Translations under genes and position numbers: made by a program | Part shown: piece after piece, positions 1 to 11,880 of the stretch | How positions within the stretch are numbered: the first letter of the stretch is position 1 | Layout: the number at the start of each line of letters is the position of its first letter | Source: Amaranthus tricolor | Taxonomy: Eukaryota; Streptophyta; Magnoliopsida; Caryophyllales; Amaranthaceae | Direction of reading: 5' to 3' | DNA length: 64,000 bases | Assembly: GCF_026212465.1 (NCBI RefSeq) | Contig: NC_080062.1 | Span: forward strand, 5,446,865-5,510,864 | The notes under the pieces: model-generated | Databases searched by the model: none | The model's input: the letters and a program-made list of their open reading frames with translations, nothing else | Told to the model about the DNA's origin: nothing

Positions 1-126
1 TTTGAGTTGGTTAAAAATCTTATTTTGCATGTACCCAAGTAATGAATAGTGATTGTAATATTATTTACCTATGCCTATGCATGATTAAGCTGTGACCTGT
101 GAGTGATGTCTGAACTTTTGATGCAG

Positions 127-1010
127 ATTATTGCAGGTGTGATTGAACATCGAATATCCGAGCTTCTTCCCTCTCAAACATTGCTTATAAATATGCTATC
201 TTTTTGTGCAAGGGTGGTCAATTCCTATTGGGGCACCCAGGTTAGCTTTCCCTTCATTATCACGTTCAAGAAGTCTTCCCATTTAATCATATAGAAGTGC
301 AAGTCATGCATATAAAATTTACTCTTGACTGAAAATGTTTTGTTGTGGTTTTTTCCAACTCTTTTCATTGCTAGTTCAATGTGTTCTATAGACTTGGTAA
401 AGATATTCTCGATCTGCATCCTTAGCTGCTATTTCCAGCTGTTTAACTGTGTTACTATGGTTGTTACTTCTGTGCACTTGAGTCCTTGATAGTTGATACT
501 TCTGATACGTGCATATTTGGCATGCTCAATAACATTAATTGTATTAGTTATCTTTTCTGGCTTATGTTATGTTAGTTTATTTATTGAAATCACTGCAGTC
601 CGATATTGCTTTGCTACTTGTTCAAACTTCCGCAGCTCTCTGATGCTTCTTTTGTCCTATAAAGTTTGTTACAATTTTAAAAGCCACAAGTAGAGGAAAA
701 CATGCTTCACTTTACTCACCTGCACAATTCCTTCCATTCATGATCATGATACAAGAATATTTCCATTTTGGGATTGCCACTAACTGAAGTTTGTTTCTAA
801 TTTTATTAGTTTGAAGGAATGTCAATTAATTTCTCTGTTTCTAATGGTCTTTGTTAAACGCTGCAGCAATGGATTGATTTGGCTCGTTATACGGGGCTGC
901 AAACTCGCAAGACTGAGTCATCTCTTGATGCTTCTGATTCAGTTGAAGTTTCTCCCATCAAATGCAATGGCTCAGATGAGACCAACGTCAATGACATTAA
1001 CAATCAGTGA
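127..1010 (+). CDS. RETICULATA-related (DUF3411) protein, 3' end only
   Basis: Two terminal coding exons of a gene that begins left of the window: 127-240 (38 codons, phase 0) and 867-1010 (47 codons plus TGA). Both junctions are good GT-AG sites (ttgatgcag/ATT, CCCAG/gttagc, ctgcag/CAA). The join reads IEHRISELL ... [19 protein letters not shown], which I recognise as the conserved C-terminal part of plant RETICULATA / RETICULATA-RELATED proteins, chloroplast-envelope-associated membrane proteins that affect mesophyll development and vein-associated leaf pattern. The acidic, Ser/Asn-rich last 30 residues look variable. Bases 1-126 are the tail of the preceding intron. Which family member this is cannot be told from 85 residues; the family call is from memory and fairly firm. 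Confidence 0.75.
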
Positions 1011-1510
1011 GCTCCCATTTTATCGATTAATTATTGTATTTGTATGTAATTTCTCGTGCGTATAGCAACATATATAGAAAAACATAGATCTTTCAAGAAG
1101 GCAATCATTTTTTCTTCTTAGTTTAGGACAAGATCACAATAGGGAAGTAGATTGGTGAATATAGTTCCCTGCATACGGAAACAACATATTTTTGTAAAGC
1201 CTACTTTTGCTGCTGAAATAACAGTTTTTGCTTGCACACTTCCATCTCTTTTGAGATTTCTTATACAGGATGTCTGACTTTTCACTGAAAATATGGTGGT
1301 TATTACTCGGGTTGCTTCACTCGAGGCTTCGCTGAGGCCTGTAGACTTAGACCATAGTTGCAGACTCTCCAACTACTAGTAGGAATCGACTATAACTGCT
1401 GTAGGGTTCTCTTTGTAGCATTGATGTCAGCGTCAGTTGTGTTTAGGGCACCTTCGAAAGAGAGTATGAAAAGTGGTTAATTTCTGTTATTTAGCTCGTA
1501 ATAAATGTGA
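1011..1510 (+). other. Probable 3' UTR of the RETICULATA-related gene
   Basis: About 500 bp after the stop codon without conserved coding potential, with an AATAAA-like signal near 1499. ORFs on the opposite strand here carry no recognisable motif. Inference from position only. Confidence 0.4.
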
Positions 1511-2021
1511 TATCAAATGAGGAAAGAGTAAAATTTGGTATTGTCACACTCGTGATACCGTCTGTCAAGTGTCAACAAGTGAGGTGAACTGGTGATGTCG
1601 AACCATATAGTGCAACCAAGTAGTACATTTTTCTATTTAAACTTCATCTTCATCTTAATCAATCAGAAAACCGAATAAGGTAATATTTTCCTGTAAAATA
1701 AGATTGAAAACTTGCACCTAGCACATGGGGTTGATATGAAAAATAAGATTTATTGGTCTCAAGACATACCGTAAATACTATGTCTACATGCTACAATTAT
1801 TTATTACTAGTATTTATTAAGGAGGTTTCACAATTGATCTTGGATATTAATTGTTAGTTGTTTTAGTTGATTTGTTTGCTAATTATAATATTGATTTTAA
1901 CGAAGTTGTTTGGTGAAATTAGTTGTAAGATTTTTTTTTTAGTAGAATCTTGTATTATTTTTTTCGTTGTACTTGTATTCTAATATCTTTGTATTCAAAT
2001 TCTAATTCTCTTGTTTGTTTT

Positions 2022-2123
2022 AGGTTTTGTTTGTTATGTTTGGTTGTCGTGTGATTTTGCTTTTGTTTCGGTTGGTTCATGTTGATTATTTGTGTTTCAG
2101 GTTTTGTTTGTTATGTTTGGTTG
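2022..2123. repeat. 25-bp direct duplication, 77 bp apart
   Basis: The string AGGTTTTGTTTGTTATGTTT followed by GGTTG occurs at 2022 and again at 2099 in a T/G-rich stretch. It is a simple local duplication without coding content. Confidence 0.6.
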
Positions 2124-3150
2124 CATGATCTATACTTAATATAGTTAAATAGTTTTTGTTTGGTTGACTTCAAGGAGACTTTGTTTTAGCCTTATCAAGG
2201 ACTCTAGGCTCATCAGATTCGAAGGGTTTAGGTCCGAGTCTGAAAATTTTAGACCATTAGAGTTCGGATCTAGGTTTGGATCTCTAAAAATTAATAGGGT
2301 CCGGGTTTAGTTATAGCAGGACCTTCTCCAGACCAGCCCCATAACTATCCGTAGTTGCTAGTTGTTCATTGGACAAAAAGTTAGTCAATAAGCAAAAATT
2401 CAATGTAAAAATTGTCTTGAGCAATTTTGAGGAGTTTAGCAATTCGTTCTTGATAGATTCACTTGCTTTTTTTGAACAACTGATAACAGTAACTTTTTTG
2501 TTGATTGTTAAGTCAAGTATTAATGAAGATGTTAGGTAACTTTGGTTGTTAATTGTTCATTTTTTCAAAGAAAAGGTGGTCAGTATAGCAAACGTCAAAA
2601 ATTGATTCATTTTTTTCACTTAAAATATATCAAAAATTATTTAGTTATTTGACCCACTAACAATCTAAAATCAAAAACTAGACTAACAAGTTATTATAAA
2701 AACAAATACTATGAAACAAGTCCAAAAGAAAACTATAATTAACAAAAATTAATATTGTGAAAGAATTCAATTAGGCGATTCAAACAATCTACTTGAGTAT
2801 ATTTTTTCTTACACATAAATCATAATTCACAATATATAAAATAACACTAATTCTTTATTTAGACCGTCTCATTATACGACGATCTTAATTGGGTCAGCCC
2901 TAACTATTTAAAATAAATTGCGTCTTGTATAAGTAAACTCATATTTCATTGTTTTTTGTTTTTGTGTTTTTATTCATGTCCTGCTTGTATGGATCTGTCT
3001 TACAGTGAGACGGTCTTATACAAGACTTGTTGATAAAACAATTTTGAATAATGAATAATGTCAATAACTGTAATGTAGAAATTATTTTTGAACGGAAAAA
3101 GTATATAAAATAAAAACTGTAATTATTAAAAAGAATAAAAAAGTTTAATA

Positions 3151-3229
3151 CTTCCTCCGTTCTATCATATTTGCTACATTTTAGTAGTAGCACTATTCAT
3201 CTTCAACCTTGTTTCGATAACAGAAAAAG
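3151..3229 (+). mobile_element. Truncated Stowaway-like MITE left end
   Basis: A TA dinucleotide (3149-3150) followed by CTTCCTCCGTTCTATCATAT matches the terminal inverted repeat type of Stowaway MITEs in this window. No matching right end was found; the LTR insertion at 3230 interrupts it. Confidence 0.5.
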
Positions 3230-3841
3230 TGTTGTGTGACAGCGGAAGCAAAGATCGAAAACAATAACGGAAAGCAATAAAGATTCAAACAAACAGTAAA
3301 GAAATCACACCGAGAAATTAACGTGGTTCACTATCAATGTGATAGCTACATCCACTGGCACCGAGAATAAATTTTTCACTATAAACTGCGAGATTACAAG
3401 ATGAACGAGAAACCACAACAATGGCTCTCCAAGCTTTTTCTTTTTTAGTTTTCCTCACTTTGTGTTTCATGCATCATATCATACCCTAATTCTAATTACA
3501 AAAGGGTTTTATATAGTATGCCACTTAATAAAAAGATATTAGGTTAACAATTACAAAGAAATCGGCCCAAAAACTAAGTAACCGTCAAAAGAATGTGCGA
3601 AAACTGAAAACCTGCAAAAAAACTGCACAAGTCGCGGCTCGCGTACTAAGTCCGGCCAGCGACCTACCTATTTTCCAAAACAGTAGTTGTTCCTTCAGAA
3701 ACTCGCGACACGCGACCAAACGTACAACCCGCAACCTGACGGTCTTCCAATTCAATAGCTACTTCGCGCCCCGCGTAGTACTCTACATCCATGCACTTCA
3801 ACCCATCTCTTGACTCGATTCTGAGTCATAAAATTCCAACA
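3230..3841. mobile_element. Solo-LTR-like insertion, TG...CA, 612 bp
   Basis: The segment begins TGTTGTGTGACAGCGG and ends ATTCCAACA, with short inverted ends TGTTG/CAACA. Flanking pentamers are AAAAG (3225-3229) and GAAAG (3842-3846), a 4/5 match expected of an aged 5-bp target duplication. The interior has a GC-rich stretch (3600-3790) unlike its AT-rich surroundings, and the phrase TTAACGTGGTTCAC typical of plant retroelement transcripts. No internal domain or second LTR lies next to it, so a solo LTR or small non-autonomous LTR element is most likely. A 72-codon ORF inside it has no recognisable product. Confidence 0.6.
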
Positions 3842-5463
3842 GAAAGTATGAAACAAGTGTCACTCACCAGTTACCTGTTTATAAAGTTTGGTGAAGTAAA
3901 CAATGCAAAATCTAGTCATGTTTGTAATCTTGGGGGTGTGGATGAGAACACCAAGCATGACGTGGTCCTTATCATTTGCTTAAACACACAAAAATCAAGA
4001 AAAAAAAAAAAAAAATGGTGACCCATACTGCCATGGATAACAAATAACACGTTCCTGCCCATAACTCATTGTACACGTGTTCAATGTTCAAGCTCACTGC
4101 CGATTGCCCACAGAATATTTAAAAAACTTTGTTCAAAAACCAAATGCTAACTAACGCAACGTTCGTTAATGATAATTATTTTTTTTAAATGAAATTAGAA
4201 AATAAAATAAAAAACATAAATTATACATTATGAAACTATTATTAAAAATAAAATAAATAAAATCATTAGATACTTGACTTAAATATAAAAAAAAAATTTA
4301 ATTTCTAACGTAAACTCAAAGAAATAGAAAAAAAATTTTGTAAAAGAAAAATAAAACAAGCAAAACAAATAGTTAGTTTTAAAACATAATATGTGTTCTA
4401 GTTTATAAGATGTGAGAATGAGAAAAGTGGACGGTGATCATGAGAACAAAGATGTGAATTTTTATTATTCTCATATGGAAAGTTCATATTTTATTAATTA
4501 TTAATTATTATTGGATAAAATTAGTTCAATCAAATTTCCATTCCATAAAGAAGTATTATTGAATAGAATTATTTCAACTAAATTACACTTTCATCTTCAC
4601 ATTTTTACTTTTTCAAATTAAGTTCACTTTATTTTTATTACTTGTAGAAAAATAATCACTTTTTAATTATATAATTTCTGTGAATATAGTTTAGCTTCCT
4701 TTATATTGTATTAGTTTAATCAAATTTTTTTAGTTTAATTCTGTATATTAATTTAGCTCAATTATTTTTAAAAAAAAAACTCTTTAGTATAAAAAAATTA
4801 GACCAGACATATTAAAACACCCTTATTTAAATAAATACTAGCTATACTCAAATATTAATCATAAATAAAATTGAAAAGTCATTGTTTTCCTATTTTGTTA
4901 TCTTTATATTTCTATAATCTATTTCAACATTAGCATATTTTCCAAATAATATTATGATTGAGAAACTTATATTATCATAATAGTGAAAAGGTTGTCAATC
5001 TCCAAACACACCGATAATTCTAATCAATTTTTAATATTCGATGCTGAATATATATAATAATAGTATCTATGTCTCTATAAATTTGCTATATTTTTAATTT
5101 AGTCGATTAAGATTATATCTAAAAATATATTTGTAATGGAAATACATCCATCATTTTCATTGATTTTCACTTACTCAATTTTCTTGGTTTTTATACATGT
5201 TAAATAAGTATTCTCTTAGTCGCTTTCATGAGTGAAAAAAAAATTAGATTGGATAGAAAAAAAGATAAATAATAAAAATGAGTAGTTGATATTGAAAAAA
5301 ATATGATTTTCTAAAAAAAAAAAAAAAATGAAACCATTGATGAAAAAAATGTGCAAAATCAATAAAACAAATTAAAATAAATAATATTGTAAGGGGGAGC
5401 TACAACAAAATGGCATTTGTGTAAATTTTTCCAAAGATAAGACCTTTTTCTTACCTATCATCA

Positions 5464-5472
5464 CTATATATA
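5464..5472 (+). promoter_or_regulatory. TATA box of the ERD15-like gene
   Basis: CTATATATAC lies about 120 bp upstream of the ATG at 5593, after a purine-rich AT tract. The 5' leader of about 95 nt contains no upstream ATG. Positional inference. Confidence 0.55.
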
Positions 5473-5592
5473 CCTCTGATTTCGCACTATACCAATATCT
5501 TCAACCTTATCCATTTCTATTGTCGCTCAAAATCATTCGCAAAACACAAAAAATATCCCAATTTCTCAATCCCTAAAAATATCTCCATAACC

Positions 5593-6126
5593 ATGGATGT
5601 GCTTCATCCTCAAAAACCTCCTCAGTCATCAAGATTAAACCCTAACGCTCCCGTTTTCATCCCTATGAAATCCTACCAAACGATCGAAGATTTCTCCGAT
5701 CAGTGGTGGGAGCTTGTTCACTCTTCTCCCTTCTTCCGTGACTACTGGCTTCAAGATTGCTTCGAGGACGTTGACGATGGAGTTTTCGATCCTTCTGATG
5801 ATCTTGATCTCCCTGATTTCGATGATCTCTTCGATCAAGATCTCCAGAATCGTAAGTTTCTTAATTAATTTGTAGGAAAAATACTAAATCCAGATCTATA
5901 TCTCTGTTCTGTATAGATTGAATGGAGTCGGACAATTTTTTTTGCAGATGAGATGAAAATGGAGGAGCAAAAGAAGAAAGGAAATAAGGATTTGATTTCA
6001 ATGGCGGCGTTGAAATGGAGTGAATCTGGAGGTAGAACAATGGAAGCGCCGAGGATGTTCGAGAAAGTTCCGAAGATTGTGAAGGGAGTCAAATTGAGTC
6101 CGAGGACGATTCACCAACCGCGTTAG
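5593..6126 (+). CDS. ERD15: ERD15-like protein with PAM2 motif
   Basis: Two exons, 5593-5851 and 5948-6126, joined at AGAATC/gtaagt and ttgcag/ATGAG across a CAT codon; total 145 aa. Residues 15-28 hold the PAM2 motif ([12 protein letters not shown]), which in this family binds the MLLE domain of poly(A)-binding proteins. It is followed by the family signature [21 protein letters not shown] and an acidic stretch rich in D. The C-terminus ends SPRTIHQPR, as in other ERD15/CID1 proteins. Members are small, hydrophilic, induced early by dehydration and modulate ABA responses. Length is slightly below Arabidopsis ERD15 (about 160 aa). The first ATG after the TATA box is the start. Neighbours are unrelated. 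Identification is firm. Confidence 0.92.
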
Positions 6127-8900
6127 AGTTACATGGGACTGAGTTAATGACTAAGAGTAGGACTACTTCTGCATTGTTCTTTGATTTTCTGGTTCTTGCT
6201 GTTAAATCCTCATTGTATAGGAGAGGTCTAGAGGATAAGTATGTTTAGAATTTGTGACTTTGAATTGATGTTCTTTTCTATATGCTTTAGATTTAGATCT
6301 AGGATGGAAGAGTAGTCGTTATGTTTGTAATTTGTAGTTCTACTCTTGTTTCAATTGAACAAAATTAAAAATGGGAAAATTGAAAAATTTTAGAATATAG
6401 ATCTGAATTTACTTGTTTGATCAATGATCAAGTGCGTGTAGTTTAGTTTTTTTTTAATGAGAGTTTGGATTCCAACAAGTGAAGAACAAGAATTAAAAAA
6501 AAAATGAAAGCAATACACAATAATGCGTGTAATGATGTATTTTAGACGCATTCTCCTTAAATAATGTTTTTATTTAGTTTTATTAATAGATTTAACAATT
6601 TATTAATGAATAAACTTTTACACTTGAGAACAAGCTCTTAAAATAATAATATCACATCACACTGGAGATCACCCTTATCAATACTAATGTAAAGTAGAAG
6701 AAAAGCTTTTTTAGTATTTATTCTAGTCTCTTTTCTAATAATAATGCTTGCAATTTGCTAAAAACAACCCTAGTAGGTAGACCTTTTGCTGCCCAAGAAA
6801 AACTTGAAATAAATTGTTTGGTTTTTAATCGTCCGCATGAACGAGCAGGTGACTTGCTCGAATGAGCACCTTGTCCATGCCTTTACTGTTTGCTACAACC
6901 ATGTGCTTCGTTCGAGGCATCCTTCCTTCATGTCTTGCCTTATTTATGGTATGGTTCACTACTCTTGTGAAGCCTCTTTTTATCTTGATCAAAGTTTTCC
7001 TTGTCTTGCCTAATTTCATTTGCACCTCATTGATCACTTTATGAAATGACCAAACCTCAATTCCTCACAAATCATCACTCACATCCTCCTTATCCTCCTC
7101 CATAGTGCACGACATGGCATGTCCATGTGATGGGGTGTTCAAACTCTCTCTCTATGACTAGGAGATTTGACACTTACTTTAACAGTTTCATTAAAAAGTG
7201 TGTCTATAATTTAGCAAATAATTAAAGATGATTATAACTAAAACAAATAATATATTATTCTTAATTTGATTCCAAATTTACACAAAGAAAAATTGAAGTA
7301 TGTATAGATAATAATAAAAGAAAAAAAAATATGTTCTATAATCTAGTTTTTAAACCTTGATATTTTTAGTGACATGTACAATGACAATTTGGTTTTTATG
7401 ATGAGAACTTAGCAACATAGAATAAAAATGGAAAAGAGGAAAAAGATAGAGTTTTACTTGGTGGAACATTGATTGTGTGCTACAAAAAGGGTAGTGGCTC
7501 ACTAGCATACATGGAGCACAACTGAAGCATCAATACAATATTCTATTTTATCTAAATATAAGTGTGATTTCCAATTAAATATTTTAGGCATATAATATTG
7601 AAGTGATAAGGAGCGTAAACAATTTGCTATAAAATGGTATTGGTTTTCATTAGTTATCAGTTTTCAAAATATTTATATTTTTTGATAAATTTAAATAATT
7701 TTTTTTAATTATTGAATATGTATCGGTAATTTTCAAAATTAAAAATCTACAAACAGAAAATCACATTAATAACAAACAACTTTTTAAGTAGTCTAAATCT
7801 TTTGTTCTTTGGTGCAAGTGGTGCTATTGCTATTAATTATATTATATTGATCACACATTGTGACATACTCTTTTACTCAATATCTTAAACTTAAATTATG
7901 GGTTTGGATCTCATTTGCATCTCTTTGGAATTTTTTGTGCTGAGTACAAGGCAGATCGATTTGTGTTGCATTCACATATTCTTAGCTTATAGGGGTCTTG
8001 AGTAAGGGAGCTTAATAGACTATATGTCTTAATTATTAATTTAAGCTTCTAGTTGAGTTGATTTCTTGACAACTATTTCTAAACTTTGTGATATATTTAT
8101 ATGAAGTGGCTGTAGTGTTTACTAATTTGTTCTTAACTGATTGCTTTCTTCTTTAGCATTTTCACAACCATTTATGCATTGTATCTGTTGATACTTTGAG
8201 GATTGAATATTGAGAGCATGTACCATTTTTCAGAAAATATTTCAGATTTGATTTTTACTAATTTTTTCATTTTTTTCAGCTTAATAAAAAAACTTTTTTG
8301 GTACTTTAATTATTTGTAGAAGAAATGAAAACTCATTTAGTACTGTGCTAGCTACTAAACGAGGCATAATAATTTTGCGAATTGCGCATACGCATCATTC
8401 TCTCCGTCTCTTTGAGTTTATACTACAAATATTAAAAAGCTCTCATATTAAATTTATGGTGCAAATTAGAGTGCTTTTTTTTATTATTATATTTTGTATC
8501 ATGAACTTCTCTTTATTTCATTCTTTATAAAACAAAGATTTATAGTTCTTTAATATATAAAACGGATGTAATTCTTATTTATGTAGACTTATAACGTTTG
8601 CTATCAAAAATCTATCAAAATTAATCTCTTTGCTACCACAAGAATCTATCAAAATTACTCAGTGACATCGAAAAAATAAAATACTATTATAATGAAATGC
8701 TCTTAAAACTCAAACTATTCAATAAATAAGCTACATATATTAGTTTTTTTAGTCAGGTAGGCAAGAAAATCCCTATAATTGAGAAAAAGGAAATTATCTT
8801 TTACTGTAGACGGTGATCAAGAATCGAAACCCTATTATAAAAATAATTAAAGTATAAACGCTCGACCATAAGACTAACTCAAGAGGCGATATGCTAGTTA
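6127..8900. other. 3' UTR of ERD15-like gene, then intergenic
   Basis: Up to about 6350 is likely 3' UTR. Beyond it no gene is seen. 6830-7130 has a GC-richer patch with GCTCGTTC/GAACGAGC motifs that resembles, on the minus strand, the LTR fragment at 48.8-49.1 kb. The rest is plain A/T-rich sequence. Confidence 0.6.
6830..7130 (-). repeat. Possible diverged LTR fragment
   Basis: Read on the minus strand, it shares the order ...GAAGGA, CTCATTCG, about 15 nt, TGCTCGTTC..GCGG with 48,950-49,105, and catgcc/atgcac phrases further up. Similarity is patchy, so common origin is an inference. A 70-codon minus-strand ORF here has no known product. Confidence 0.35.
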
Positions 8901-8904
8901 GTGA

Positions 8905-10019
8905 TCACATATTATATCCTGCAGACATACTGTTTTCCTGTTGGCGATCGTCCCAACTGCTAGCAGTCTTCCCAATTTTATGAATAACTCGTATAACTTT
9001 CTCCTCTGTCACATTCCCAGTCACCGTGACTTTGTTAAGTTGTGTATCAACGTTGTATGTCTCAATTTCTATCAAATCAAACACATAAAAAGTGACAAAA
9101 ATTTACCATGTAATCAACTTAAAATGGACAAATTAAACTCACAATTGCCTAATAGCATTACACATCAATTCTCATCTAACCTTCTAATAACAAAGAAATT
9201 CTGTAACGTGTGTAAGTGATAAGTGGATTTCTATAATGGTGTTTTAGTTGGTTAAATATCAAGAAAGTGTTTAGTAAATTATCTTTTATTTTTATTTTTT
9301 TTGTTAATTTGTAGATCTTGGCTTTTTGGCTGACCAAACAGCAAAAAAATAATATTTGGTAAATTATTTTTAAATCAGTTGAAACGCTAAATTTTAGGCA
9401 AAATCAAAAAGCTAGTATGAATAACCTTGCATTGGCTTTTGACTTTTTAGACTTATTTTTCTATAATAATAAACAACCAACGGCTAACATCCAACAACTT
9501 AATTTACCAATACTCCACAACGGCACGCTTATTAGCTAGAAAATCAACTGATACTTTTCAACTGATCAAAACAACCAATTATATTATCTAACAATCATTT
9601 TCCAAATAAATTATTTTATATATAAATAAAAGGTGTTATAAATTACAGTTCTAAACAAATGATTCCATAACTTAGAAGTGCAGGGTATAATGTGAATACA
9701 TCAGATTTGTCACTGATAAAGTTGAAGAAGTGTTTAGTCTTTACCTTCAATCTTTTTAATGGCCTTCAATATTTTTTTGATGCATTCTTCACAATGTAAT
9801 CCCACTTTCAACTCAACAATCTGTTTATCACACCAAAAAAAAAAAAAAAAAAGATGAATAACAGATGACTGCAAGATCAAAGGAAGACATCAAAATCTAT
9901 AAAAATATACACAACAAGAAAGTCAGAGCCTTAATCCCGAAACATAAATTCCATTACATGAATCAAACAAATCAACTCGAGATTAAAGATCACAAATGAT
10001 GAATACTCACATTTGTCAT
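8905..10019 (-). CDS. HMA-domain (heavy-metal-associated) small protein
   Basis: Three coding exons on the minus strand: 10019-10011 (ATGACAAAT, 9 nt), 9820-9745 and 9068-8905, total 82 aa. Junctions are AAT/gtgagt, aaacag/ATTG, TTGAAG/gtaaag and tgatag/AAATT; phases close without a break. The protein reads MTN-IVELKVGLHCEECIKKILKAIKKIE then EIETYNVDTQLNKVTVTGNV and VIRVIHKIGKTASSW. This is a single beta-alpha-beta HMA fold with the metal-binding pair Cys-x-x-Cys at residues 13 and 16 (HCEEC), as in Atx1-type copper chaperones and HIPP proteins. It lacks a C-terminal CaaX box, so isoprenylation is unlikely. The role inferred is copper or other soft-metal binding in the cytosol. The tiny first exon would escape plain ORF calling. 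Confidence 0.82.
9240..9610. repeat. Dispersed AT-rich repeat, 'TTTGGTAAAT...AACAACCA' family
   Basis: Sits in intron 2 of the HMA gene (9069-9744). It shows the alternating AGTTGGTTAAA / TGGCTTTT / AGCCAAC / CATTTACCAAA phrases shared by several copies across the window (11.55, 12.95, 22.74, 41.0, 41.4, 45.9 and 58.1 kb). Boundaries are approximate; probably a MITE family. Confidence 0.4.
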
Positions 10020-10194
10020 ATTTGATAGATTGAAGTATACAATACAGTAAGTCTCTTAATGCAAGAAAGAGCTAGAAAACTTAAAGGAAGAACTGAAATT
10101 TGCCACTTTTTGGTGTTTGATTAGGTCCATACACGCATTTAAACATCATCAGACAGTCTAAAGGTGGGGTAAATGGCATTTGATTCTTCATTTT

Positions 10195-10202
10195 TATTTA
10201 TA
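10195..10202 (-). promoter_or_regulatory. Candidate TATA box of the HMA gene
   Basis: On the minus strand TATAAATA lies about 180 bp upstream of the ATG at 10019. Spacing would give a leader of about 150 nt. No other support. Confidence 0.35.
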
Positions 10203-10309
10203 TAATTAATACTCCTAATATATGCTCCGTCTCTCCGTTTAAATATGCCACACTCACCTTCTACAAGTATTAAAAAATGGTAAAGTTGGTAGAATTGAAA
10301 GTGATTGAA

Positions 10310-10615
10310 GATTAAGTCAAAGGAACCAACTCACCAAATACTTTAGCTGATAGTTAAGGCTTAGGTTTAGAATGTGTTATATATTCTAACACGTGAACTC
10401 TTCGAGCTAGAAATGTGAATGCAGATGGACCCTTTTCAAACCTTGCACGAAATATTCCACTTGAATTTGTGAGTAGTTAAGATTTAAAACTGTGACATTT
10501 TTATTATGTTGGGCTCTGATACCATGTTATAAAATTCACTCAACTAAAAGTTTAAACTGATAGTTAAGACACTAAAATATATTACATAATGCACGTATAA
10601 TAACTTAAAATAAAA
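10310..10615 (-). mobile_element. TRIM-like retrotransposon with initiator-Met PBS
   Basis: On the minus strand TGGTATCAGAGC (10524-10513) is an exact primer-binding site for plant initiator tRNA-Met, the usual Ty1/copia and TRIM type. Sequences on either side share GATAGTTAAG(G/A)C in a similar context (about 10321-10397 and 10529-10610), consistent with short, diverged direct terminal repeats around an internal region of about 130 bp without coding capacity. Exact ends are not resolved. Confidence 0.5.
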
Positions 10616-11549
10616 TATAATAAAATTAAAATATTAACAAATTCATAAAACCAAGAGACTACTTGTTTAATCAACTTTAGATAAAGCTTAAAGGTGAAAG
10701 CTCCATATCCATTGTATAGAATTCCTTCTTTTTTTACTTTATTTGTAGGGTGCTATTTTCGTACGCGGTTTATAGGCAAAAGAGCCACATAAAACGAAAG
10801 AAGTAGGAATTTCAGGATACATAGTGGAGTCACATAGAAACATCATCATGAATAATTAATCATTGTTCAATGTTGTAGACTCGTAGGATTGTAGGAGTAA
10901 TGGAATTATGAATATGTTAATATTATATTTTTTTCATTTTCACTATTTAAATTTATTTTATACATTGCGTCGTGTAAGAAAAAATATAATCAAAGTAAAA
11001 TTTTGTTTGAATGTTTAATCGTATTGTTAAATAATATTAGATTTTTATAATTTTTAGTTATGTATACTAGTACATGAATAATCAAAGTAGTGAGTTGAAA
11101 TGCATAAAAAAATCAAAAATAGAAATTATAATGAAACGAAAAGGTTTTATTTTTATATATTTAGACTAATATACAAGAAAGAAAAGTTAAATAATTTTTT
11201 TATTCATCATATTTAAATTAATTTTTTTATAGTTTTTAGTTATATATAGTTTAAAGATTTATAATTCTTTATTTTTGGATTATAATGGATAAAAGTAAAA
11301 TAATTCATTGAATCATTTGCACTTTTTATTTATGTGAAGTCCCACATGATTTATGCTACAAAGGGTCAATCAAAACAACATTTTTGCTATTGTTATCACT
11401 AACTATTATAAGATTGCGTATATTCGATCTTTAATCCCCATACGAAGTAGACGTCACTTAATGGCATTGAGATAATGAAATGGAATATAGTTGTATGTAG
11501 CTCAACTGCTCAAGATATATAAACAATCAAAATAATGAATTGGATTACA

Positions 11550-11880
11550 TATAGGGGTATTAATGGGCAAATAGTCGTTGCCAGTTGGCGTTGTTGACCA
11601 ACTAAAGGTGTTAGTTGTTTTTTAGAATTTAAACTAGTTAATAAACCAGATATTTAAGGATATTTTTGATAAAATAAGTCTTCACTATTGGCGTTTGTTA
11701 CTATTGGTCATTTATTAGAGGAAAAATAGGCTAACAAGCCAGTAAAAAAACCAATCAGAGCAATGTTTTCAATCTAACTGAAAATTCATTTACCAAATAT
11801 TATTTTAATTTTTTTGACCAACTAAAAATCCACTAAAAATTCAACACAAAAATCATTTACTATCAAACACCCTATAATGG
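11550..11880. repeat. Dispersed AT-rich repeat copy
   Basis: Starts near GGGCAAATAG and ends TTTACTATCAAACACCC, with internal GACCAACTAAA and TTACCAAATATT phrases as in the copies at 9.24, 22.74 and 45.9 kb. Ends approximate. Confidence 0.35.

Larger units (their letters stand above)
1511..5450. other. Intergenic, AT-rich, repeat-bearing
   Basis: No gene seen. It contains the local duplication at 2022-2123, GAGACGGTCT-type hyphenated palindromes near 2866 and 3002, a truncated Stowaway-like left end at 3151, a solo-LTR-like insertion at 3230-3841, and an ACACGTGT G-box/ABRE-like site at 4073-4080, about 1.5 kb upstream of the ERD15-like gene. From 4100 to 5400 it is simple A/T-rich sequence. 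Confidence 0.7.

Noticed and set aside
1118..1372. Minus-strand 84-codon ORF
   Set aside because: Lies in the probable 3' UTR of the RETICULATA-related gene and shows no motif.
5635..5838. Minus-strand ORF across ERD15 exon 1
   Set aside because: Antisense shadow of a well-supported coding exon.
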